Origin: JBKQHQ01 sp052148715 | GTDB taxonomy: Bacteria; Pseudomonadota; Alphaproteobacteria; Rhizobiales; Xanthobacteraceae | Direction of reading: 5' to 3' | DNA: 64,000 bases | Assembly: GCA_052148715.1 (NCBI GenBank) | Contig: JBKQHQ010000279.1 | Span: forward strand, 25,721 to 89,720 | Shown here: piece after piece, positions 1 through 7,321 of the stretch | Numbering within the stretch: position 1 is the stretch's first letter | How the letters are laid out: every line of letters starts with the position of its first letter | Position numbers and translations under genes: made by a program | Notes under the pieces: model-generated | What the model was told of the DNA's origin: nothing | The model's database searches: none | Seen by the model: only the letters and a program-made list of their open reading frames with translations

Positions 1-192
1 CCGAGGCCGGCGATCGACAAGCTCAACGCGGCGTTGACCGGCTACGTGGCGCGGGCGGATGTGCAGGAGCGGCTAGCGGCGATGGGAATTCGGCCCTTGA
101 CGAGCACACCCGAGGAACTCGAGCGGTTCATCGCCGCCGAGACCGTGAAATGGACGCGAGTGGTCAAGGACGCCGGGATCACCCCGGAATGA
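1..192 (+). CDS. Tripartite tricarboxylate transporter receptor (TctC/Bug family), C-terminal end
   Basis: This is the last 63 residues of a periplasmic solute receptor; the start lies outside the window. The frame is open from base 1 and ends at TGA 190-192. The tail has the usual Bug/TctC ending: a helix with IDKLNAAL, then a VQERLAAMGI segment, a TPEELERFIAAE helix and a closing KWTRVVKDAGI stretch. Such receptors bind carboxylates or aromatic acids for TctAB transporters, but many are orphans. It lies 86 bp upstream of an amidohydrolase on the same strand, so its ligand may be that enzyme's substrate or product. The family call is firm and the ligand is unknown. Confidence 0.85.
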   Translation, partial: PRPAIDKLNAALTGYVARADVQERLAAMGIRPLTSTPEELERFIAAETVKWTRVVKDAGITPE

Positions 193-278
193 GGTAGCCA
201 ATCGCCGGATTTTGGCCGACAATCGGCACAAAATTCCGGCCGTACCCACGGGTCGCCCGATCGCACGAGGAGGACGCC

Positions 279-1541
279 ATGCCAAAGTCGACCGCGCGCA
301 ACGGAAAAGGACAGCCGCAGGTCACGGAGCTGCCCAAGATCACCAACAACACCGACACGCGCGACATTCTTGCGCACGCGGCGCGCGACCAGGAGACCGA
401 CGATTATTTCATTGTCGACGTCGATGCCCACGTGATGGAGACTGCGTTCTGGTCGGAGGTCACCGACCGCATCGACAACGACGTGTATCGTCAGATGGCG
501 AAATCCTTCAAGGAACGCGGCGGCTCGCCGCCCGGCTTGCTCAACGCGATGCCCGGGATGCTCAACCAAGATGTCTTTGGGCGCATCCCGCACCAGCAGC
601 GCCTAGGCGAAGCCGTGCCCACCGGACGGCACGCGCAGGTCACCTTGGTCCAGCGCGCCATGGACAGCATGGGCATCGACTACATGGTCGTGTTTCCCAC
701 CCCGATGCTGGTGCTCGGCATGCACCCGCAGGCCGAGATCGAGGTCGCGATCGGCAACGCCTTCAACCGTTGGCTCACCGAGCAGATCCTGCCGCAGGAT
801 CGCCGCATCCAGGCGATGCTCTATCTACCGTTCAATCATCCCGAGGCCTGCGTCGAGGTCGTCGAGCGTTACGCGGACACGCCCGGCGTGATCGGCTTCA
901 CGGTCACGTCGACGCGCTATCGCGCGGTGCACCACGACAGCTACATGCCGCTCTATTCCGCGATCCAGTCGAGCGGCAAGCCGCTCGCGTTCCACTCCGG
1001 CTTCCACTGGGGCGACCAGTCGATGCAGCAGTGCAACCGGTTCATCTCCATGCATGCGCTGTCGTTCGTGCACTATAATCTGGTGCACCTGACCAACTGG
1101 CTCATCAACGGCTTGCCGGAGCGCTTCCCGCGCCTGCCGGTCATCTGGATCGAGAGCGGGCTCGCCTGGGTGCCGTTCCTGATGCAGCGGCTCGACTCCG
1201 AATACATGATGCGCTCGTCGGAGGCGCCGCTGCTGCGGCGGCCGCCGAGCGACTACATCCGCGACATGTTTTTCACGAGCCAACCGCTCGAGCGTTCCAA
1301 TCTCAAGCTCACCGAGGCCACCTTCGAGGCGATCCGGGCGGATACCCAGTTGCTGTTCGCTTCCGACTGGCCGCACTGGGATTTCGACTTGCCGAGTTCG
1401 ATCACCTCGCTGCCGTTTCTCAGCGCGGAGGCAAAACGCAACATCCTCGGCCTCAATGCGGCGCGACTATTCAATCTGGAAGTGCCGCCGAAAAAGCTCG
1501 CCAAGCCCAAGCGGCGCGAGCGCGAGCCGGTGCCGGCCTGA
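279..1541 (+). CDS. Amidohydrolase family protein (amidohydrolase_2, TIM barrel)
   Basis: A 420-residue metal-dependent hydrolase or decarboxylase of the amidohydrolase_2 group, which includes ACMSD and resorcylate decarboxylases. An N-terminal metal motif DVDAHVME lies near residues 47-54, the strand-5 histidine region reads LAFHSGFHWGD, and the late aspartate is in ASDWPHWDFD. The first 40 residues and the basic C-terminal tail are extra to the barrel. The ATG follows a good ribosome site, GAGGAGG, 5 bases upstream. A small protein gene and a Rieske ferredoxin follow closely on the same strand, which suggests a ring-cleavage or decarboxylation step in aromatic degradation. The exact substrate cannot be read from the sequence. 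Confidence 0.88.
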   Translation: MPKSTARNGKGQPQVTELPKITNNTDTRDILAHAARDQETDDYFIVDVDAHVMETAFWSEVTDRIDNDVYRQMAKSFKERGGSPPGLLNAMPGMLNQDVFGRIPHQQRLGEAVPTGRHAQVTLVQRAMDSMGIDYMVVFPTPMLVLGMHPQAEIEVAIGNAFNRWLTEQILPQDRRIQAMLYLPFNHPEACVEVVERYADTPGVIGFTVTSTRYRAVHHDSYMPLYSAIQSSGKPLAFHSGFHWGDQSMQQCNRFISMHALSFVHYNLVHLTNWLINGLPERFPRLPVIWIESGLAWVPFLMQRLDSEYMMRSSEAPLLRRPPSDYIRDMFFTSQPLERSNLKLTEATFEAIRADTQLLFASDWPHWDFDLPSSITSLPFLSAEAKRNILGLNAARLFNLEVPPKKLAKPKRREREPVPA

Positions 1542-1568
1542 CCGGATCGGCGCAGGGGAGAGGTGAGC

Positions 1569-1913
1569 ATGCCGAAGACAGCGCCACGCAAACCTGCGCG
1601 CCGCGCCGCCGGTTCACGGCGAACGCCCCTGCCCGGCCGCGACCCGGGTGCCGCCTTCTCGGCCTTGGCGGACGCGGCCCTGCAGCGCGGCGAGCCGGAC
1701 GCGATCCCGGACCAGACGCTGCACGCGGTCCTGGCCGCGGCGGTGCGGGTCTATGCCGCCAAGGCGGAGCGGCGCGGCGGCGACGTGAAGCCGTTCGCGG
1801 AGGGTAACGTGACGGCAACCGAGGCGATCGTCGCCGCTTGCGGCATGATCCGCGCCGCCGATCTCAATCCGTTTGACGTGGCGATGTGGTTCCATCGCCT
1901 GCCGGCCAATTGA
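1569..1913 (+). CDS. Small conserved-looking protein of unknown function in the amidohydrolase-Rieske operon
   Basis: A 114-residue protein I do not recognise. It has a basic, Arg/Pro-rich N-terminus of about 30 residues followed by an all-helical acidic/alanine-rich body ending in LNPFDVAMWFHRLPAN. ATG 1569 is preferred because the purine run GGGGAGAGG ends about 6 bases before it; GTG 1563 is the alternative. It begins 27 bp after the amidohydrolase and ends 22 bp before the Rieske gene, so the three are probably co-transcribed. It has no signal peptide or membrane segment. An accessory or subunit role to the neighbouring enzyme is only a guess from position. Confidence 0.6.
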   Translation: MPKTAPRKPARRAAGSRRTPLPGRDPGAAFSALADAALQRGEPDAIPDQTLHAVLAAAVRVYAAKAERRGGDVKPFAEGNVTATEAIVAACGMIRAADLNPFDVAMWFHRLPAN

Positions 1914-1935
1914 CGAGCAAGGGTGGAGGACAGCT

Positions 1936-2304
1936 GTGGATGAAATCGCAGTCGGCGCGCTGAGCGATATGGCTGATGGAGACTACCGGATCTTTGCCGT
2001 CGAGACGGTCGAGGTCGGCGTCTTTCGTCTCGGCGATCGGGTGGTGGCCTACGAAAACACCTGCCCGCATGCCGGCGGGCCGGTCTGCCAGGGAAAGATC
2101 TTCAATCGCGTCGAGGAGTTGCTCACCCCCGAGAAGAAAAGTCTCGGCCTGCGGTTCTCGACGCGGCGCAACGTCGTGTGCCCCTGGCACGGCTACGAGT
2201 TCGACCTCGAAACCGGCTGCCATCCGGGCAATCCGGCGGTGCGGCTTAGGCCGGTCAAGGCCGACGTGCGCGACGGTCAGATCTTCATCAAGCTCGCGAG
2301 CTGA
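1936..2304 (+). CDS. Rieske [2Fe-2S] ferredoxin-type protein
   Basis: A 122-residue soluble Rieske protein. The cluster ligands are C43 and H45 (CPHAGGPVC) and C82 and H85 (CPWHGYEFD), spaced as in oxygenase-type Rieske ferredoxins. The insert between the two boxes is long, about 30 residues, and includes an LTPEKKS segment. The start is taken as GTG 1936 because GGTGGAGGA lies 5 bases before it; a longer frame from 1873 would overlap the preceding gene. It probably delivers electrons to a ring-modifying oxygenase. No oxygenase is encoded in the window, so its partner must be elsewhere or upstream. Confidence 0.85.
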   Translation: MDEIAVGALSDMADGDYRIFAVETVEVGVFRLGDRVVAYENTCPHAGGPVCQGKIFNRVEELLTPEKKSLGLRFSTRRNVVCPWHGYEFDLETGCHPGNPAVRLRPVKADVRDGQIFIKLAS

Positions 2305-2341
2305 TCCGCGTGAGGGTTCGACCTATCAACGAAATCGGACT

Positions 2342-2489
2342 GTAGGGTGGGCAAAGGCGCGCAGCGCCGTGCCCACGTGAAATGCTCCGAGCAGACAAAT
2401 GTTGTGAAATCACAAGCCCGAATAAATCATTTTGCATTGCATAAGCGGCCGCGTGGACACGGCGCTGCGCGCCTTTGCCCATCCTACGT
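2342..2489. repeat. Palindromic intergenic element, 35-bp inverted repeats flanking about 75 bp
   Basis: The left arm at 2342-2376 (core GGGTGGGCAAAGGCGCGCAG) is matched by its reverse complement at 2452-2488 with only about two mismatches. The arms flank about 75 bp of AT-richer DNA. Each arm also contains a small internal palindrome, GGCGC..GCGCC. From memory, elements with this GGGTGGGCAAAGGCGC core are dispersed in Bradyrhizobium-type genomes. It sits between the convergent Rieske and DABB genes, where it could act as a bidirectional transcript end or be a small non-autonomous mobile element. Confidence 0.75.
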
Positions 2490-2498
2490 TTCGGGCTG

Positions 2499-2828
2499 TT
2501 ATTCCGAATCCCCCACGTCCTCCAGCACGTCGATTTCGAATGTGCCCGGAAACAGCGCGCGCCAGCCCTGCAGGTAGGTTTGCATGCGCGGGTCGCCGGC
2601 GAGCTTCTGCCGGTTCAGCTCAAAATCCCGCGGTATCTCGTATTCGATGACTTGCACGAATTGTGATGGATCGTCGACGTTGCGAAAAAGCCGTACGTGC
2701 CCCCCGATCATCCCCTCGTAGGCCGGAAGGGCCGCCTTCACGATCGGCAGGATTTTTGTCGAATCCGCCGTCGGCATCTTGAACTTGACGTGAAGGAACC
2801 GTCGGACTTTGCCTGTGTCGTCTGCCAT
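2499..2828 (-). CDS. Dimeric alpha-beta barrel (EthD/antibiotic-monooxygenase-like) protein
   Basis: A 109-residue cytosolic protein with the pattern of a ferredoxin-like dimeric alpha-beta barrel: an N-terminal strand (RRFLHVKFKM), a helix, a strand with GGHVRLFRNVDD, a strand FVQVIEYEI and a C-terminal strand FEIDVLEDV. AGGAG lies 7 bases before the ATG at 2828. It is convergent with the Rieske gene and is followed, 29 bp further upstream on the same strand, by the deacetylase-like gene. Members of this fold include heme-degrading and quinol monooxygenases and EthD. No catalytic residues can be singled out, so the function is open. Confidence 0.6.
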   Translation of the reverse strand: MADDTGKVRRFLHVKFKMPTADSTKILPIVKAALPAYEGMIGGHVRLFRNVDDPSQFVQVIEYEIPRDFELNRQKLAGDPRMQTYLQGWRALFPGTFEIDVLEDVGDSE

Positions 2829-2857
2829 GTGAGACTCCTTTGATGTTGCTCAACCGA

Positions 2858-4084
2858 TCAACGCTCGGACGCCCGCAAGCGCCGCGCGTCGTCGATGGCG
2901 GGCTCCTGCAATCCTTCGCGGCTGAACTCGCCCCGCTGATAAGCCGACCGTGACGTCGCGTCCAAAGCGTCGACGAAATCGGCAAGCTCGCTATAGCTCA
3001 CGCAGCGCGTCTCCGGCAGCGAGCACACCGCCTTCGCGAACGCCAGCAGCACCTTGTCGTATACTCCGTGCTGGTACTCATAGAAGTGGTGTCCGATATG
3101 CATCGGAGCGCGGTTGCCCATATAGTTGTGCCGAAAATAATTCAGATAGGTCTCCATCGTCTGGTCGCCCAGGCGCGCGATGTCCGCGGGGTCCGACAAC
3201 GCCGTTTCACAATCACCCCGGCGACCGCGCGCCCGCATCTGATTGGCGCAGATGTTGTAGTCCATGGAAAGGGCTGCGATCGGATGATGGGCGGTCCCCA
3301 TGCCCGCGATCCCGATTTGCGCCAAACTGAACAGCCAAGTGCCTCGCTCGTTTTTTTGCGGCCACGCTTCCGCTTCGTCGCCGCCCGGCGAGCTTGTGTC
3401 GTAGCGGTAGTGCAAATTCTGCAAGGCCTCGTACATGGCGGGATTGACGCTTAACTGCGGCGCCCGAAAGCCGACGATCCGGTCGCTGCGAAAGCCGAAG
3501 CCCGGACCCTCGATGGCGTTGTTGGACGCGACGTTGTCGAAGAGCGCGTTGAAGCTTACGAGCTCGCGGGTCCACTCCGCGACGGTCCAGCCCTCGCCGT
3601 CGCGTCCGCCGTAAAAATGGCCGACCGCGTGCGACGCGATCTCGTTGCCGGTAGAATACAGACGATTGATGTAGCCGATGCGCGCTGCGACATCGCCCGG
3701 CGATCCGCCGAAGTCGATCCGCGCCTGCCCTGCCCGATGGCGCGGCCCCTGATACCTGTATCTTGCTTGCTCGGACAAAAAATTCGTGCCGCTGACAAAG
3801 AAGGTGAAATGCACGGGCTCCTGCCCCGTATTCATGGCCTGCAAGAATTGCTCGACCTCATTCCAGCGCTCCAGCTCCGTGCAATTGTCGAACGCGATGG
3901 CGATCAGCTGCGGTGGCCGCTCGACCGCCGCCAGCGACAAGCCGGCGGACAGCATCGATCCGAGCCCTACGGCACAGAGGTGCGCGCAGAGCGTCCTGGC
4001 ACGCCTGCGAAAGGCGCGCCGCCGCTTCGCCGGCGATGGCCAACGGGAGTCCAGGAGGCCGCGGCCGCCCACTCTCCCTTGCAT
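2858..4084 (-). CDS. Secreted polysaccharide-deacetylase-like protein (NodB fold)
   Basis: A 408-residue exported protein. A long basic N-region is followed by a hydrophobic segment (about residues 31-53), then a NodB-type domain. Motif 1 reads AIAFDNC (D66, N67): the catalytic-base Asp is kept but the usual second Asp, a metal ligand, is Asn. Motif 2 is SHAVGH (H152, H156), the normal metal histidines. A C-terminal part with HIGHHFYEY completes the fold. The ATG at 4084 has an excellent GGGAGGAG site; M44 would give a shorter form lacking most of the signal anchor. It could modify or bind glycans, or be a deacetylase with an altered metal site. Confidence 0.75.
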   Translation of the reverse strand: MQGRVGGRGLLDSRWPSPAKRRRAFRRRARTLCAHLCAVGLGSMLSAGLSLAAVERPPQLIAIAFDNCTELERWNEVEQFLQAMNTGQEPVHFTFFVSGTNFLSEQARYRYQGPRHRAGQARIDFGGSPGDVAARIGYINRLYSTGNEIASHAVGHFYGGRDGEGWTVAEWTRELVSFNALFDNVASNNAIEGPGFGFRSDRIVGFRAPQLSVNPAMYEALQNLHYRYDTSSPGGDEAEAWPQKNERGTWLFSLAQIGIAGMGTAHHPIAALSMDYNICANQMRARGRRGDCETALSDPADIARLGDQTMETYLNYFRHNYMGNRAPMHIGHHFYEYQHGVYDKVLLAFAKAVCSLPETRCVSYSELADFVDALDATSRSAYQRGEFSREGLQEPAIDDARRLRASER

Positions 4085-4494
4085 GCGCTCCTCCCGTCAG
4101 CCCCTTGCTCGCGGGGGTTGCGACCGGCACCCCAGCGGGGCTTTGCCGGTATGATTCTAGCACTACTGATCAGAATCCGCGCGCTCCCCCGTGCCGCTTA
4201 TTCGTGGAAAGGTGAATTATCGGCCCCATGGGGGTGCGGCGATGCTTGACCGGAGCGCGAAGGCTCCCGTGTTGACACCAAGCGCGCCAGTATTGCCGGC
4301 AACGCTATGAATTAATCGCATCATTATAATCATGATTATGCATTTGATTTATCAACAGCAACCTATCATAATTACTGGTCAACGGATTTCGTTGACCGCG
4401 GCACCACTTTTCCCGCCATCGATTTCTCACCTGATGTGGGCGACGCTGCATCATCGCGACCCGCCTGACGTCGCTTGTTCACCAAGGCTGCGGG
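4085..4494. other. 410-bp intergenic region between divergent genes
   Basis: No gene is supported here. The DNA becomes AT-rich from about 4305 to 4390 and holds the short palindrome TTGATTTATCAA near 4344 and a TATAAT hexamer at 4325-4330, but no well-spaced -35 box could be paired with it. It presumably carries promoters for the deacetylase-like gene (leftward) and the membrane protein gene (rightward). Confidence 0.5.
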
Positions 4495-5337
4495 ATGTCC
4501 CCGGATCTCATGTTTTGGCTGGCCTTGACGATGAAGATGGCGGCCACTGCGGCACTTGTCGTCTTCGCCACATTGGCAGCCGAGCGCTTCGGTCCTCTGC
4601 TGGGCGCGATGGTGGCGACGTTGCCGATCTCAGCGGGGCCGGCCTACGTCTTCGTCGGGCTCGATCATGATGCGGCTTTCATTGCGGCGAGCGCGCTCGG
4701 AAGCCTCGCGTGCAATGCGGCGAACATCGCTTTCTGTACCGTCTACACGGTGATCGCACAGTCGCGGGGGCTCATGACAAGCCTGTCGGCGGCGCTCGGA
4801 TCCTGGATCGCAGTCGCAGGATTGTCCAGATTCGTGGACTGGACGGTGTCCGGCGCAACCGCTCTCAACATCCTTGTCCTGATGATTTGTGTTCCCGTGG
4901 GACGTAGATTCCGTGGCGCGCCGATGCCGGCGACCATCCGCCGGTGGTACGACCTGCCGCTGCGTGCCGCGATGGTCGCTGCGCTTGTCGCAACCGTCGT
5001 GGTATTGAGCTCGCGCGTTGGGCCGGTCCTAACGGGAATCCTCGCTTTGTTACCGGTCGCGCTGACGAGCCTCGTTCTCATCCTTCAGCCGCGCGTCGGC
5101 GGGTCTGCCACAGCAGCCATTACCGCCAACGGAATCCCGGGACTGGCGGGCTACGGATTGGCCCTGCTGGTGCTGAATCTTTCGGCCGTTCCCGCGGGCA
5201 CGCCGGCGGCGCTCACACTCGCGCTCGGCGTCTCGATAGCCTGGAACCTGATAATCCTGGCGCTGCGGCGACGCGGCATCGTCATCGAACGACGCTTGAG
5301 TGTTCCCTCGTCGCCGCCTTGGAACCGCAGCGCATAG
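4495..5337 (+). CDS. Multi-pass inner-membrane protein of unknown function
   Basis: A 280-residue protein that is mostly hydrophobic, with roughly eight membrane segments in two similar-looking halves (about residues 5-130 and 150-262) joined by a basic loop RRWYDLPLR. The first half has LLGAMVATLPISAGPAYVF, the second TGILALLPVALTSLVLIL, which suggests an internal duplication as in small transporters. There is no clear ribosome site before ATG 4495. The family is not recognised with confidence. The gene is directly followed by a decayed transporter end. It is probably a permease or a GlpM-like envelope protein; the substrate is unknown. Confidence 0.65.
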   Translation: MSPDLMFWLALTMKMAATAALVVFATLAAERFGPLLGAMVATLPISAGPAYVFVGLDHDAAFIAASALGSLACNAANIAFCTVYTVIAQSRGLMTSLSAALGSWIAVAGLSRFVDWTVSGATALNILVLMICVPVGRRFRGAPMPATIRRWYDLPLRAAMVAALVATVVVLSSRVGPVLTGILALLPVALTSLVLILQPRVGGSATAAITANGIPGLAGYGLALLVLNLSAVPAGTPAALTLALGVSIAWNLIILALRRRGIVIERRLSVPSSPPWNRSA

Positions 5338-5591
5338 AGCTTGCTGGCAGTCGCGCTTGTCGCGTTCGGCTTCACATGGTTTGCATGCGCCGGCCTGCAA
5401 TGGCTTGGGTGCCGGCCATGTACGGCGCACTGACTCGCGGCCCGGTCCTGTTGGTGTCGCCGCTGGTGGCGACCTATCCGCTGGTAACTTTCGGAATGAG
5501 CGCGATGTTGAGCTCCGTCTCGATTTCCCTTCGCCTGCTGAGCGGGATAACGCTGAACGTTCTCGGCAGCATCGTTCTTATTCTGACTTGA
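5338..5591 (+). pseudogene. Decayed C-terminal end of an EamA/DMT-family transporter
   Basis: There is no start, and the reading frame changes around 5395-5420. The first piece, at 5341, reads LLAVALVAFGFTWFACAGLQ; after a frame change the second reads GPVLLVSPLVATYPLVTF and ends ITLNVLGSIVLILT before TGA 5589-5591. The second piece is the typical last two helices of an EamA/DMT exporter (SPLVATYPLVT, then a final GI..NVLG..L helix). The remnant abuts the stop of the membrane protein at 5337. I infer a deleted and frameshifted transporter gene rather than a functional short protein. Confidence 0.6.
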
Positions 5592-5722
5592 CGCCTGGCG
5601 TCGCAGGCGGTGGCGCTACTAAGCGCCGCGAGCCTCGAGATTCCGCCAAGCGCTCCGCTCATCGTGATGGAAATCATGCAACGGAACGTTGCGTCCACGA
5701 CCCCTTGCTTTTAAGCCGATTT

Positions 5723-5739
5723 TTGACATTGTAGGCAAT
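5723..5739 (+). promoter_or_regulatory. Possible promoter/operator of the toxin-antitoxin pair
   Basis: TTGACA at 5723-5728 overlaps a short inverted repeat ATTG-TAGG-CAAT at 5728-5739, about 16 bp before the antitoxin ATG. Antitoxins usually repress their own promoter through such repeats. No good -10 box at 17 bp spacing was found, so this is tentative. Confidence 0.25.
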
Positions 5740-5754
5740 ATCACTACTTTCCGG

Positions 5755-6012
5755 ATGAGTGCCGTGGAAGAACCCGTTTCCGCCGCCGATGCAAACCGCA
5801 AGTTCTCGCAGCTCCTACGCGCCGTTCGCGCTGGGCGCAGCTATGTCGTGACATCTCATGGCAAACCGGTCGCCAGAATTGTGCCGGTCGATAGGCATGA
5901 TGATCTCATCGCCGGCGCTCGAAGGGCGCTCCTGGCGCGCCTACGATCCGAGCCGGTCACGGACATCGGCCGCTGGAGGCGCGACGAGCTATACGAGGAC
6001 TTCGCGTGTTGA
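5755..6012 (+). CDS. Type II antitoxin, Phd/YefM family
   Basis: An 85-residue antitoxin. The Phd/YefM N-terminal DNA-binding fold is clear: VSAADANRKFSQLLRAV, then RSYVVTSHGKPVARIVPV, followed by a variable toxin-binding tail ending RDELYEDFAC. ATG 5755 gives the normal length; a longer frame from 5689 would run through the likely promoter. Its stop overlaps the GTG start of the PIN toxin by 7 bp, the normal antitoxin-first arrangement with translational coupling. It should neutralise the toxin and repress the operon. Confidence 0.88.
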   Translation: MSAVEEPVSAADANRKFSQLLRAVRAGRSYVVTSHGKPVARIVPVDRHDDLIAGARRALLARLRSEPVTDIGRWRRDELYEDFAC

Positions 6013-6452
6013 GAGTGGCACTCGATACGAACATTTTGGCCTACGCCGAAGGGGTGAACGGCGCGGCGATGAAGGAGGCTGCGCTCGAGGTGGTGGAGCG
6101 ACTGCCAGAGGATGCAACACTTCTACCAGTGCAGACCCTCGGCGAGCTATTCAACGTCCTGGTCCGCAAGGCCGGGCGGTCGCCAGGCAACGCGCGCGAC
6201 GCCATCTTGAATTGGCGCGACGCCTTTGCGCTGATCGATACGTCGCCGGCGGTCATGCTCGCCGCCGCTGATCTGGCGACGGATCATCAGTTCGGAATCT
6301 GGAATGCGGTGATCCTCTCCGCCGCCGCTCAAGCCGATTGTCGGCTACTTCTCTCGGAAGACTTGCAAGACGGGTTCACGTGGAGCGGCGTCACCATCAC
6401 CAACCCGTTCATGCCGACCAGGCACCCGTTGCTCAGCGCCTTATTGAAATGA
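6006..6452 (+). CDS. Type II toxin, VapC-like PIN-domain ribonuclease
   Basis: A 148-residue PIN protein starting at GTG 6006. Conserved acids are D7 (ALDTNI), E47 (LGELFN) and E118/D119 (LSEDLQ). The position that is normally Asp in the WDA motif is Asn here (IWNAVIL, N100). PIN toxins cut RNA with Mg or Mn held by three or four acids, so this change could weaken metal binding, although D119 may compensate. It overlaps the Phd-type antitoxin by 7 bp. The family is certain; toxicity is not. Confidence 0.88.
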   Translation: MLRVALDTNILAYAEGVNGAAMKEAALEVVERLPEDATLLPVQTLGELFNVLVRKAGRSPGNARDAILNWRDAFALIDTSPAVMLAAADLATDHQFGIWNAVILSAAAQADCRLLLSEDLQDGFTWSGVTITNPFMPTRHPLLSALLK

Positions 6453-6535
6453 GGCGTCTCGGCCGAAGGAATAGAGACGCTGTATTGTTATTGCGATGAC
6501 CAGGCAGTTCGCCCGTCGATCGTCCACCCGCCCCC

Positions 6536-7321
6536 TCACGTCCGCAGAATCTGTCCCAGCCGCTCGCTCATGGCGCGCTGGCGGGCGCTCGTGCGGTCGC
6601 CGACCGCCTGGCCGATGCCGAGATATTTTTCGGCGATGCCTTCCGCGCCCAAAATGTCCGCGGAGGGGCCGGAGAGCGTGATGCGGCCGTTTTCCAGCAC
6701 ATAGGCGCGGTCGGCGATGGCGAGGCTCTGGCGCGCATTCTGCTCCGAGAGCAGCACCGCGAGGCCGCGCGCGCGCAAGGCGGTAATCAGACGGAAAATG
6801 TCGGTGACGAGGGTCGGCGACAGCCCCAGCGACGGCTCATCCAGGGCGAGAATTTTTGGCCGCGCCATCAGGCCGCGCGCGATCGCCAGCATTTGCTGCT
6901 GGCCGCCGGAAAGATTGGCGGCGGCGTCCTTGAAGCGCGGGCGCAGCATCGGAAAAGGCTCGCAGGCCTCCTCGATGCGCGCGCGCAACGCGCCGTCGTC
7001 GCGATCGCCCTGCGCATAGGCGCCGAGCCGCAGATTCTCCTCGACCGTCAAGCCGCCAAAGACCTGCCGTCCCTCGGGCACAAGGCAAAGCCCGCGCAAG
7101 ACCCTTTGGCGCGGCGACAGGGCATCGATCCGCGAGCCTTCGAGCGAAATCGTGCCTTCGCGCGCGGGCAGCAGTCCGGCGAGCGTTTTCACCAGGGTCG
7201 ACTTGCCGGCGCCGTTGGCGCCGATGAGGGCGACGAGTTCGCCGGCGCCGACCGTGAGATCGATGTCGCGCAAAATGGTCGCCTGCCCGTAGCCGGCGGC
7301 GAGGCCGCGCACCTCAAGCAT
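6536..7321 (-). CDS. livF: Liv-type ABC transporter ATP-binding protein (LivF)
   Basis: A 261-residue ATPase of the branched-chain amino acid/amide (HAAT) importer family. Walker A is GANGAGKST, the signature is LSGGQQQM and Walker B is ILALDEPSLGL. The LivF type is shown by VPEGRQVFGGLTVEENL and by the C-terminal YVLENGRI segment. The start is taken as ATG 7321, which overlaps the livG stop by 8 bp; an in-frame upstream start lies deep inside livG. It is the last gene of the livK-livHM-livG-livF operon. It has a C-terminal extension of about 25 residues beyond the usual end. The substrate is probably an amino acid, amide or aromatic acid. Confidence 0.9.
   Translation of the reverse strand: MLEVRGLAAGYGQATILRDIDLTVGAGELVALIGANGAGKSTLVKTLAGLLPAREGTISLEGSRIDALSPRQRVLRGLCLVPEGRQVFGGLTVEENLRLGAYAQGDRDDGALRARIEEACEPFPMLRPRFKDAAANLSGGQQQMLAIARGLMARPKILALDEPSLGLSPTLVTDIFRLITALRARGLAVLLSEQNARQSLAIADRAYVLENGRITLSGPSADILGAEGIAEKYLGIGQAVGDRTSARQRAMSERLGQILRT

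Noticed and set aside
4344..4355. TTGATTTATCAA considered as an FNR/FixK box
   Set aside because: The half-sites are separated by two instead of four central bases, so the spacing is wrong for FNR/FixK dimers.
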